Below, piece after piece: positions 1 through 4,716 of a DNA stretch of 6,823 bases. The notes under the pieces are model-generated. The model saw only the letters and a list, made by a program, of their open reading frames with translations. It had not been told where the DNA came from and did no database searches. Within the stretch, counting starts at the first letter, position 1, and every line of letters begins with the position of its first letter. A program made the translations under genes and the position numbers. This DNA comes from Candidatus Pacearchaeota archaeon. GTDB lineage: Archaea; Nanoarchaeota; Nanoarchaeia; Pacearchaeales; GW2011-AR1. The stretch lies in contig NZER01000395.1 in assembly GCA_002690445.1 (NCBI GenBank), positions 1 through 6,823 on the forward strand, in the 5' to 3' direction.

Positions 1-296
1 CCACCTTCTAGGTACAACGGCAACGGGATCGACCGCTCCTGTGCTAGAGCGTCCTCCAGCAACGTCGGGCTGGTGCCGTCCCGTTTGACCCGCTTGACTT
101 CCTGTAGGTCGATGCCGTGAGCCTCCGCATACGGGATGTGCACATCACGGAAGTAGTCAAGGCTGGCCGGGTGTTCGGAGTCGTCGCCGACGTTGGCAAA
201 CAGAAACACGTCGTAAGGCTCGGGCAGTCGCCCCATCGCCTGAAGGACAAGAACGGCTGTCGACTGGACACCTGCCCCGAACGAAAACGTTCTCAC
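1..296 (-). CDS. PP-loop ATPase, PAPS reductase-like phage protein (N-terminal part)
   Basis: This gene reads leftward from a GTG at 296-294 and runs off the left edge, leaving 98 residues. The N-terminus contains FSFGAGVQSTA (residues 4-14), a phage variant of the PP-loop (SGGxxS) that binds the ATP pyrophosphate in adenine-nucleotide alpha-hydrolases. It is followed by a strand ending FANVGDD (33-39), the usual Asp-containing second motif, and IPLPLYLEG near the cut. Family members include PAPS reductase, DndC-type phosphorothioation enzymes and many actinophage proteins of unproven substrate. A C-terminal Cys/zinc region would lie outside the window. The GTG overlaps the TGA of the upstream gene (GTGA), so translation is probably coupled. 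The family is confident from the motif; the reaction (sulfur transfer, base or backbone modification) cannot be decided. Confidence 0.85.
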   Translation of the reverse strand, partial: MRTFSFGAGVQSTAVLVLQAMGRLPEPYDVFLFANVGDDSEHPASLDYFRDVHIPYAEAHGIDLQEVKRVKRDGTSPTLLEDALAQERSIPLPLYLEG

Positions 297-508
297 CCGG
301 GCATCCCCCAACCAGACAACCACTCACGATCACGCTCCGAATCCGTCAAATCGTCCTCCGGCAAAGTCGAACCCCGAATCACAATCACACTAGGGGCATA
401 CGGGGCATCTCCACCAGAGCGAACAGCCACCAGCACCCCCCCAACAGCAGCCACCAACGTAGCAACCGCAGCAACAACCTTCGCGACACCCCCCGCATCT
501 ACCGACAC
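293..508 (-). CDS. Small membrane-anchored protein, unknown function
   Basis: A 71-residue ORF starting at GTG 508-506. Residues about 8-29 form one Ala/Val/Leu/Gly-rich hydrophobic segment (VAKVVAAVATLVAAVGGVLV), enough for a single transmembrane helix. A charged tail follows with LPEDDLTDSERDREW (about 49-63). The TGA overlaps the GTG of the PP-loop gene by 4 nt, and 6 nt separate it from the zinc-ribbon stop, so it sits in the middle of a tight three-gene operon. No strong Shine-Dalgarno precedes the GTG, consistent with coupling to the upstream gene. I do not recognise a family. The product could tether a partner at the membrane, but that is speculation from topology. Codon use is G/T-rich on the coding strand, like the flanking stretch. 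Confidence 0.65.
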   Translation of the reverse strand: MSVDAGGVAKVVAAVATLVAAVGGVLVAVRSGGDAPYAPSVIVIRGSTLPEDDLTDSERDREWLSGWGMPG

Positions 509-514
509 AACCAG

Positions 515-664
515 CTACGAACAACCACTAGTTTCACCACACAACGGACAAACCATGCACGACCCCGCCCGCTGCATCGGAACCCCACACAACAAACACA
601 CCGGCTTCTCCCTCAACGAACAACGAACCGAAGACAACGAAGGGCCACAGGCATCAGAAGACAT
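515..664 (-). CDS. Small zinc-ribbon protein
   Basis: A 49-residue protein with four Cys ligands in two pairs: CLLC (residues 23-26) and CPLC (39-42) in the context MVCPLCGETSGCS. The GETSGCS ending closely resembles the C-terminal zinc ribbon of class II (B12-dependent) ribonucleotide reductases and of other phage zinc-ribbon proteins. Here it is free-standing. I chose the ATG at 664-662 because GGAG lies 5 nt upstream; the frame stays open to a TTG at 727. The stop is 6 nt before the next gene. It is the first confident gene of the leftward operon that continues into the membrane protein and the PP-loop enzyme. Zinc binding is a safe inference; the partner (nucleic acid or enzyme) is unknown. 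It could also be a detached fragment of a larger RNR-type protein. Confidence 0.7.
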   Translation of the reverse strand: MSSDACGPSLSSVRCSLREKPVCLLCGVPMQRAGSCMVCPLCGETSGCS

Positions 665-750
665 CAACACTCCAAACAGACGATACGAAAAAACAGGTAA
701 CCCCCGCACCGTACACCAACCAACCAACCCCCGACACCATCTGCTACCAT
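664..750 (-). CDS. Possible 28-aa leader ORF coupled to the zinc-ribbon gene
   Basis: A short frame from ATG 750-748 ends in a TGA that shares its final A with the ATG of the zinc-ribbon gene (TGATG), a common coupling arrangement. The peptide ends RIVCLEC, giving a CxxC pair plus another Cys at residue 15, and begins Gly/Val-rich. No good ribosome-binding site precedes it, and the DNA is already turning into G/T-rich low-complexity sequence. It could be chance; the exact stop/start coupling is the main support. Confidence 0.25.
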   Translation of the reverse strand: MVADGVGGWLVGVRCGGYLFFRIVCLEC

Positions 751-792
751 CACCAACAACACCGCAACCCGGTGTTTCCCGCCTAACCAGCG

Positions 793-819
793 TGAGGCTC
801 GCCCGTCAGAGGGGCCTCA
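793..819. repeat. Hairpin TGAGGC / GCCTCA
   Basis: Six-base arms TGAGGC (793-798) and GCCTCA (814-819) enclose an inner CCC/GGG pairing with a GTCAGA loop. No T-run follows on either strand, so it is not a typical terminator. It lies upstream of the leftward zinc-ribbon operon and may fold in its 5' leader. Confidence 0.35.
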
Positions 820-961
820 GACCCGCGCACCAAAGAAGCCACCACCGGCACACAGGTACACGGGCGCAGCGCACAGGCCAAAGCGACTGCAACGCAGACC
901 AGGCGTCAACTGGCGGAGGGCACCCAAGGGTCGACCCTGCCAAAAAACCCCCAACACACAA

Positions 962-985
962 CCCACCCCAACACACCCCACCCCC
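962..985 (-). other. G-quadruplex motif (minus strand)
   Basis: On the + strand the pattern is CCC-A-CCCC-6nt-CCCC-A-CCCCC. The minus strand therefore carries four G-runs of at least three with loops of 1, 6 and 1 nt, which meets the canonical G3+N1-7 rule. The minus strand is also the likely RNA sense of the leftward operon's upstream region. Confidence 0.6.
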
Positions 986-1038
986 ACACCACACCAAAGC
1001 CAGACCACAAACCCCCAAAACCAACCACCATAAACTGG

Positions 1039-1064
1039 CCCACCACAACCCAACCCAAACCCCC
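1039..1064 (-). other. Second G-quadruplex motif (minus strand)
   Basis: The + strand reads CCC-7nt-CCC-2nt-CCC-3nt-CCCCC, so the minus strand has four G-runs with loops of 3, 2 and 7 nt. A further six-base run (1073-1078) could substitute. It is less compact than the motif at 962-985 but in the same strand and the same non-coding stretch. Confidence 0.5.
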
Positions 1065-1137
1065 AAAACCAGCCCCCCACCAGCACAAACACCAAAAGCA
1101 CACCCACAACCACACCCCTAATCAGTCTAGTTGTCTT

Positions 1138-1185
1138 GGGGGTCGGGGCACTCCCCCGCTGCGCTCCTCCGTGCCCCGTACCCCC
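1138..1185. repeat. Large GC-rich stem-loop at the composition pivot
   Basis: The left arm GGGGGTCGGGGCAC (1138-1151) pairs with GTGCCCCG (1171-1178) and ACCCCC (1180-1185), giving 14 base pairs with one bulged T at 1179 and a 19-nt loop (1152-1170). No T-run follows on either side, so an intrinsic terminator is unlikely. It sits exactly where the + strand changes from C/A-rich to G/T-rich. Confidence 0.7.
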
Positions 1186-1410
1186 TGCGCCAACTACCCT
1201 CCCAGAGACTTGCTTGGGGCGCCTCCTGGTTGTGTGGCTGCACCTTTACTGTAGGCGCCCTCTTTCTCCCAGGTTGTGTGTTCAGCCGGGGGGGGCCGCG
1301 GTGGGTGTTGGCTTTGTTACCCGGCTTCCCCTCGAAGTTTGTCTTTCTTTGCGCCGGTACCTTGCGTGGGTGTTAGCCGGTGTCGGCGCTGTAGGGATCA
1401 GGTATTGTGT

Positions 1411-1424
1411 CGCCGCGAGCGGCG
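1411..1424. repeat. Short GC hairpin
   Basis: CGCCGC and GCGGCG are perfect complements separated by GA. In practice a 5-bp stem with a 4-nt loop can form. It is 16 bases from a second hairpin at 1440-1454. Confidence 0.45.
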
Positions 1425-1439
1425 GCATCTTGGTTGTTG

Positions 1440-1454
1440 GCGGCCTGCGGCCGC
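1440..1454. repeat. Short GC hairpin with TGC loop
   Basis: GCGGCC, TGC, GGCCGC: 6-bp perfect arms with a 3-nt loop. With the hairpin at 1411-1424 it gives two compact structures in a row within the G/T-rich flank. Confidence 0.45.
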
Positions 1455-1731
1455 TGGCCAGGCGTGGTGGGTGTCAGCTTGTTGTGCCTGCTGGTCGGTT
1501 GGGTGCTTGGGTTCCAGGGTTTGTGGGCCGGCGGCGGGACTTTTGTGGGTGGTAGTCGGTTGGCCGCCGGAAGGGCAAGGGCGCGCCGAAGCGGCGAGCG
1601 GACACGTGTTCGGTCGATGGTGGTGGTCGCGGGCTGTGCGGCTCGGCCCGTCGTGCAGCGCAGCGGCTGGCAGGACGCCGCTGCGATGGCCGCGAGTTGG
1701 AGCCTCCCGCCCAGATCTGCCGGCGATGAAC

Positions 1732-1760
1732 TTGCGCCAGCGCGCCCCGTCGTGTACGAT
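1732..1760 (+). promoter_or_regulatory. Promoter P1 for the 179-aa gene
   Basis: TTGCGC (1732-1737) and TACGAT (1755-1760) are 17 bases apart, the ideal sigma-A spacing. The -10 matches 4 of 6 consensus positions and the -35 matches 3 of 6. Transcription would start about 1767, right at the conserved leader motif, 30 nt before the ATG. Confidence 0.6.
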
Positions 1761-1767
1761 GGGCTCT

Positions 1768-1792
1768 GTCTCACCCGCTAACCAAAGGAACC
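1768..1792 (+). promoter_or_regulatory. Conserved leader motif, copy 1
   Basis: GTCTCACC (1768-1775) and ACCAAAGGAACC (1781-1792) form the untranslated leader; the second part contains the ribosome-binding AAGGA and ends exactly 3 nt before the ATG. The same two blocks precede the gene at 2609 with the same 3-nt gap, so the leader is conserved beyond what a ribosome-binding site needs. Confidence 0.65.
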
Positions 1793-1795
1793 CCA

Positions 1796-2335
1796 ATGCC
1801 TGACATGATGGATATGACCGACCCCGCGACGCAAGCACTGCTAGCGCGCGACAAACAGGAAGCTCTAGCCCGCATTCGTCAGACCCCGCTACCTGGCCAG
1901 ACCGACTCCAGTCCCACGGGGCACGAACTTACCGGAATGGTTGCCGACCACATCGAGTCCCTTGACCACCTCGCCTATTGGATGCACACCGGCGAAGGTT
2001 GCGCCGTCATACGGGTCGCCGCTTGTGGCCCGTGGTCCGACCCGAAGCAGCACCCGACGCTGGGGATCTCGCACGGATCCGGCGAGCCCTACGAGATGGC
2101 CGATCGGCACCAGCCCCTCGCGGAGAGTTGGGGAGAACCCGGAGAACACGACGACGGGTGGCAATGGTTCACGCTCGTGGAATACGCCCCGGAGTCTGAA
2201 GAGGATGACATGGGCCGCGGCGAGCGTCGTCACCGGAAAGCGCATGGTCTTCTAGGCCCCATAGGATTGCTAGCCGCCCTGTCCGAGTGGACCGGCGCCG
2301 TGCCGCCGACCCCGTACGCCTGGCACCAGTCATGA
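1796..2335 (+). CDS. Hypothetical acidic protein, 179 aa
   Basis: Starts at ATG 1796 with AAAGGAA 5 nt upstream and its own promoter, and ends shortly before a strong terminator, so it is probably a single-gene transcript. I do not recognise a family. The N-terminus (MPDMMDMTDPATQ) leads into a charged helix (LLARDKQEALARIRQ). A middle part is rich in Gly, His, Trp and acidic residues (WMHTGEGCAVIRVAACGPW, DDGWQWFTLVEYAPE). A basic patch GRGERRHRKAH and a hydrophobic segment GLLGPIGLLAALSEW are near the C-terminus. No signal peptide or clear transmembrane helix is seen. Leu CTA codons and CTAG tetramers link it to the operon downstream. It shares its leader with that operon, so the two are likely co-regulated. 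Confidence 0.8.
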   Translation: MPDMMDMTDPATQALLARDKQEALARIRQTPLPGQTDSSPTGHELTGMVADHIESLDHLAYWMHTGEGCAVIRVAACGPWSDPKQHPTLGISHGSGEPYEMADRHQPLAESWGEPGEHDDGWQWFTLVEYAPESEEDDMGRGERRHRKAHGLLGPIGLLAALSEWTGAVPPTPYAWHQS

Positions 2336-2403
2336 GCGCCGGCGTCGAGTGCCGGAGCTGGGCCCGATTGCGCCCCGATTCGGCCACCTAGCCACCCCAC
2401 CGG

Positions 2404-2440
2404 ACAGCCCCGGGCGGCTCCCCCTTCCGCCCGGGGCTGT
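2404..2440 (+). terminator. Strong intrinsic-type terminator T1
   Basis: Perfect 14-bp arms ACAGCCCCGGGCGG (2404-2417) and CCGCCCGGGGCTGT (2427-2440) with a 9-nt loop, followed by TT then CGCG. The T-tail is short, as is common in high-G+C bacteria. It closes the single-gene unit. Its 3' part and tail match terminator T2 almost base for base. Confidence 0.85.
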
Positions 2441-2566
2441 TTCGCGTCCGCCAGGCAACCGCCAGCCGGCCCCCGCCGCCGCGTGATTCCAGCCCGACCG
2501 CCGACCGACGAAAAAGACCCCACAGAAACCAACCAGCCGCAGAAACCCCGCAGCAGCCGCGCCACG

Positions 2567-2575
2567 TGGTACACT
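2567..2575 (+). promoter_or_regulatory. Promoter P2, extended -10
   Basis: TGG-TACACT is an extended -10 (TGn plus TAnAnT). No recognisable -35 lies 17 bases upstream, which an extended -10 can tolerate. The distance from the -10 to the leader motif is nearly the same as in P1. It would drive the eight-gene rightward operon. Confidence 0.55.
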
Positions 2576-2581
2576 GAACGA

Positions 2582-2605
2582 GTCTCACCAACCACCAAAG
2601 GAACC
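2582..2605 (+). promoter_or_regulatory. Conserved leader motif, copy 2
   Basis: GTCTCACC (2582-2589) and ACCAAAGGAACC (2594-2605) repeat copy 1, with a 4-nt rather than 5-nt gap between blocks and the same 3 nt before the ATG. It includes the ribosome-binding site, and it supports the ATG at 2609 over an upstream in-frame start at 2483 that would place promoter and leader inside the gene. Confidence 0.65.
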
Positions 2606-2608
2606 ACT

Positions 2609-2986
2609 ATGCACCCTGGCACCTACGCCCTGGAACTAAACGCGCTCGAGGCTGCCGCCCTGCGCGAGCTCCTGCAAGACCCCGAAACGTACGCGCCGCT
2701 TTTGGGGATCAACGACGACGAACTACCCGAAACGGCCCGCGAGTACCAGCACCCGCACCGGACGCAGCGCCTCCAAGCCCTCCACCAGGTAGCAACAATC
2801 CTCGCGACACTGACCGCGCTACCGCCCGAGGATTGGTGTCCGCAATGCCGCGGCACTGGCGATATGGGCGGACCCGACGACGCCCTCGAGTGTGACTATA
2901 TGGAGGGTGATGGTCGGGATCCGTACTGCGTGGCTGGCCGCCTGGTCGACCCCGAAGAAACCACCAACAAAGGAGCCCCCGAATGA
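2609..2986 (+). CDS. Cys-pair protein with DnaJ-like CxxCxGxG, 125 aa
   Basis: First gene of the rightward operon, starting at ATG 2609 three bases after the leader motif. The N-terminal two thirds look helical and Leu/Ala-rich (ALELNALEAAALRELLQDPE; QRLQALHQVATILATL). The C-terminal third has CPQCRGTG (residues 77-84), the half-site pattern of DnaJ-type zinc fingers, plus Cys 95 and Cys 107. Four Cys could make one zinc site. The TGA overlaps the next ATG by 4 nt. I know of no specific family; the sequence suggests a small zinc-binding protein with a helical interaction domain. It uses Leu CTA and has two CTCGAG sites, like its neighbours. Confidence 0.85.
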   Translation: MHPGTYALELNALEAAALRELLQDPETYAPLLGINDDELPETAREYQHPHRTQRLQALHQVATILATLTALPPEDWCPQCRGTGDMGGPDDALECDYMEGDGRDPYCVAGRLVDPEETTNKGAPE

Positions 2987-3261
2987 TGGACATCCCCTGC
3001 CCCCGATGTGGCGAGCCGTGGGAGCTCGACAGCCTCCACGACGCCGCCGACGAAACCGGCTCGACGTTCGACAAGGTCCGCCGAGACTTTCAGCGCCGAG
3101 GTTGCGCCGCCCTAATCGGCCAGCCCGAGGGTACGAGCTGCGCTAGGGACGACCTCGCCGCCACCCGTCACGACCTGGCCGACGCGTTAGGCGATGACGT
3201 AGATGGGTTCGCCGCGATGGTGGACGATGCCCGCTCGAGTATCCCCGGATTAATCCGATGA
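2983..3261 (+). CDS. Small Cys protein of actinobacterial mobile-element type, 92 aa
   Basis: Begins at ATG 2983, overlapping the previous stop (ATGA), with AAAGGAG upstream. An in-frame ATG follows at once, so the exact start is uncertain by one residue. The N-terminus DIPCPRCGEPWELDSLHD, then DKVRRDFQRRGCAALIG (30-46), resembles short hypothetical proteins I recall from actinobacterial phages and plasmids. Cys 6, 9, 41 and 53 could bind one metal ion. The C-terminal half is acidic and helical (DDLAATRHDLADALGDDVDG). Function unknown. A TTA Leu codon occurs twice (GCG TTA GGC, GGA TTA ATC), rare in high-G+C actinobacteria. The stop overlaps the next ATG by 4 nt. Confidence 0.85.
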   Translation: MMDIPCPRCGEPWELDSLHDAADETGSTFDKVRRDFQRRGCAALIGQPEGTSCARDDLAATRHDLADALGDDVDGFAAMVDDARSSIPGLIR

Positions 3262-3527
3262 CCCGGCCTCTAGTAATCGTCGCCGGCCCGGACCTAGACG
3301 ATGGCGCCTTAGCCGTGGTCAACCGCGGAGGCTGGACGTACACCGTGCATCCCACCGTGTCGACTAAGGATCGTTTCGCGCTCGAGCCCGCGGTCGATTG
3401 CCGAACCGTTATTCCCGCCGAAATCGTCCCCGGGGCTGGACCCCCTGCCACCGTCACGCTAGCCGAAGCCGTCGAAACCGCCGCCGAGATCCTGGCGGAC
3501 CTACTCGAGGAGGAGCCCACACCATGA
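3258..3527 (+). CDS. Hypothetical protein, 89 aa
   Basis: ATG 3258 overlaps the upstream TGA by 4 nt and has no Shine-Dalgarno, so it probably depends on coupled translation. Residues 1-40 look like beta strands (PLVIVAGPDLDD, ALAVVNRGGWTYTVHPTV); residues 65-89 are an acidic helix (VETAAEILADLLEEEPTP). It has one Cys and no membrane segment. I do not recognise a family. The end of the gene carries AGGAGG (3508-3513), which serves as the ribosome-binding site of the next gene while encoding the Glu run at the C-terminus. Its TGA again overlaps the next ATG. Confidence 0.82.
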   Translation: MTRPLVIVAGPDLDDGALAVVNRGGWTYTVHPTVSTKDRFALEPAVDCRTVIPAEIVPGAGPPATVTLAEAVETAAEILADLLEEEPTP

Positions 3528-4384
3528 ACGCCCAACCCGTGACGCTGCGCCGCCCTGGACTATGGAGCCTCGCAGAGTTAGACGCCCACCTTTGCGAAGA
3601 CTCCAAAACCACGACCACCGCCCGCCCGAATGGCCGACCGCGGACCGCCAACGCAACCTGGTGGCCGGCCGTGGCAACGTGCCCGGGATCCTCGAGCGCA
3701 TGCCGTGCCGATTGCTACGCCGTCAACATTGAAAGCTTCCGCCACGAGGTTAGGCACGCCGCCGAGCGTCGCCGCCAGGATTGGAACCGTGAACTAGCCG
3801 CCGGGAATGGTGCCGCCCTCGCCGCAGCGTTGATGCGCCGAAGCCGTGACCGCCAGATTGACCTAGGCGCCACGCGGCCTACGTTCCGCGTTGCCGCTAG
3901 TGGCGATTGGTGGAGCGCCGCACTAGTGGACGCATGGCGCGAAGCCGCCCACCAGGTAGACGCCGACGACGCCGAGCGGCTGACCGTTTGGGGATACTCC
4001 CGCTCCTATGGCGCAGGTCGGGATTATCTGCGCCGCCTACTCGATCCGAACACCGGCCTACCGCCTCGAGGCTGGACCTACTATCTGAGCAGTGACCCCA
4101 GCATGCTGCGCCGGACCGTAAACGCATTACGCGGCGACGCATACCATGCCCTCCCCGTGGCGATGATGGCCGAAAGCGCCGACGAAGGTCGCCGCCTACT
4201 CGAGAAGGTCCGCCGCCTAGCCGGCGACGGACCCCGGCGTGCCCTGGTCTGCCCGGTAGACGCGGACGATATGCCGCGCACTATCCAGATCCGCGGCACC
4301 TACCGCGGCGCGTGTAGCGCCTGCCGCGCCTGCCTCCCGAAACACAGCACCACCGCCCCTGACATCATTTTCCCAATCCACTAA
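3524..4384 (+). CDS. GP88-like Cys-rich phage protein, 286 aa
   Basis: The longest gene of the operon. ATG 3524 has a perfect AGGAGG 10 nt upstream and overlaps the previous stop. It has an N-terminal Cys cluster CPGSSSACRADCYA (Cys 53, 60, 64), a central FRVAASGDWWSAALVDAW (121-138) followed by WGYSRSY (156-162), and a C-terminal set with Cys 243 and CSACRAC (264-270). This order, Cys cluster, R-x-S-GD, aromatic YTRS-like strand, Cys-x2-Cys, matches my memory of the phage gene 88 (GP88) family and related Cys-rich phage proteins. They have no established function. Seven Cys suggest a metal or Fe-S site; the CX3CY part recalls radical-SAM-like phage proteins but the third Cys of CX3CX2C is missing. 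Leu CTA is about a third of its Leu codons. Overall function is unknown. Confidence 0.9.
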   Translation: MNAQPVTLRRPGLWSLAELDAHLCEDSKTTTTARPNGRPRTANATWWPAVATCPGSSSACRADCYAVNIESFRHEVRHAAERRRQDWNRELAAGNGAALAAALMRRSRDRQIDLGATRPTFRVAASGDWWSAALVDAWREAAHQVDADDAERLTVWGYSRSYGAGRDYLRRLLDPNTGLPPRGWTYYLSSDPSMLRRTVNALRGDAYHALPVAMMAESADEGRRLLEKVRRLAGDGPRRALVCPVDADDMPRTIQIRGTYRGACSACRACLPKHSTTAPDIIFPIH

Positions 4385-4393
4385 AGGAGAACC

Positions 4394-4555
4394 ATGACCA
4401 CACGACTAGCCCGACACCTGACCGGCACCTGCAAAGGTTGCAACACCGCCGATGTCCCGATTCGCCCCACGACCGGCCCAACCACTTGGGCCGGTACCGT
4501 CGCGCTCCGCGAAGTCACCTGGCTATGCGCCACCTGCACCCCGGAGGCATCGTGA
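4394..4555 (+). CDS. 53-aa zinc-ribbon-like protein
   Basis: ATG 4394 follows AAAGGAGA by 4 nt and lies 9 nt after the previous stop, the only non-overlapping junction of the operon. CKGC (residues 13-16) and CATC (45-48) form two Cys pairs about 30 residues apart, the spacing of a small zinc ribbon. Between them is a Thr/Pro-rich stretch and a strand-like GTVALREVTWL. The first nine residues (MTTRLARHL) resemble the start of the next gene's product, at DNA level too. The TGA overlaps the next GTG by 4 nt. Zinc binding is inferred from the Cys pattern; the target is unknown. Confidence 0.83.
   Translation: MTTRLARHLTGTCKGCNTADVPIRPTTGPTTWAGTVALREVTWLCATCTPEAS
4395..4419 (+). repeat. Start-region duplication, copy 1
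   Basis: The 25 bases from the second base of the ATG at 4394 match those at 4553-4577 in 21 positions, with the shared core CGACTAGCCCG. It covers the start of the 53-aa gene only; the proteins diverge after about nine residues. Confidence 0.5.
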
Positions 4556-4716
4556 CCAACCGACTAGCCCGCCGCCTCGCGATAGCCACCGCCGTTTTCC
4601 TATTCGTACTGGCCGTCGCATATCTCGAGAACCCCGAAGACTACGAAACACCCTGCCCGCCTAACGCGGCCAGCCTGCCCATTATGAACGTCGCGCCAGA
4701 TTGCCGCACGCCGTGA
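4552..4716 (+). CDS. Tiny single-pass membrane protein A, 54 aa
   Basis: GTG 4552 has GGAGG 4 nt upstream and overlaps the previous TGA (GTGA). A basic N-terminus (VTNRLARRL) precedes a hydrophobic helix (LAIATAVFLFVLAVAYL, residues 9-25), then a short tail with two Cys (35 and 51) and many Pro. This fits an N-in, C-out membrane protein whose outer tail could form a disulfide. FLFVLAVAYLENPED aligns with FLFVWLVASCISNPVD of the gene at 4967, including a shared 12-base DNA block, so the two are probably paralogs. Function unknown; tiny phage membrane proteins can act in lysis, superinfection exclusion or host membrane takeover, but nothing here decides. Confidence 0.78.
   Translation: MTNRLARRLAIATAVFLFVLAVAYLENPEDYETPCPPNAASLPIMNVAPDCRTP
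4553..4577 (+). repeat. Start-region duplication, copy 2
   Basis: Second copy of the gene-start repeat, at the beginning of membrane protein A. It gives MT(N/T)RLAR-type N-termini in both products although the rest of each protein is of a different kind. Confidence 0.5.

Larger units (their letters stand above)
1301..1557. repeat. Degenerate direct repeats of GTGGGTGTTAGC type
   Basis: GTGGGTGTTGGC (1301), GTGGGTGTTAGC (1366), GTGGGTGTCAGC (1467) and GTGGGTGGTAGTC (1545) occur in the same orientation in non-coding DNA. Spacings of 65, 101 and 78 are irregular. The local G/T bias makes such matches easier by chance, so a protein-binding role is only a possibility. Confidence 0.35.
751..1731. 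other. Long non-coding stretch with strand-composition switch
   Basis: No frame here gives a protein-like product; the long frames are Pro/Thr/His, Trp/Gly/Val or Arg/Ser low-complexity. The + strand is almost free of G and rich in C and A from about 940 to 1120. It then becomes rich in G and T from about 1260 to 1560, so the outward-pointing strand is G/T-rich on both sides of a pivot near 1130-1190. The stretch holds a large stem-loop, minus-strand G-run clusters, several short GC hairpins, a 12-bp palindrome (927-938) and degenerate repeats. A weak leftward -10 (TAGACT, 1129-1124) has no convincing -35. No tRNA T-loop signature was found. Likely roles are a divergent control region, an untranslated RNA or a replication origin. 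Confidence 0.6.

Noticed and set aside
806..1115. Leftward Trp/Gly/Val-rich frames of 69-98 codons
   Set aside because: Three frames are open at once because the strand is G/T-rich and poor in A; the hydrophobicity follows from composition, with no ribosome-binding site.
117..1121. 334-codon rightward open frame
   Set aside because: Antisense to the PP-loop, membrane and zinc-ribbon genes and then a C/A-rich low-complexity tail; the product is a Thr/Pro/His repeat with no domain.
1217..1260. GGGCGCC / GGCGCCC pair as a terminator
   Set aside because: Arms are short, the loop is 30 nt and each arm is itself near-palindromic; the following TCTTTCTCC is not enough to call it.
1131..1838. Overlapping open frames on both strands between the pivot and the 179-aa gene
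   Set aside because: Arg/Ser/Pro-rich or Cys/Trp-rich products of high-GC DNA, none with a start signal; P1 and the leader lie inside them.
2483..2608. In-frame extension of the 125-aa gene by 42 codons
   Set aside because: It would include the P2 -10 and the leader motif, and the conserved ribosome-binding site points to ATG 2609.
3398..3523. In-frame upstream extension of the GP88-like gene
   Set aside because: It lies inside the 89-aa gene; AGGAGG and the ATGA overlap fix the start at 3524.
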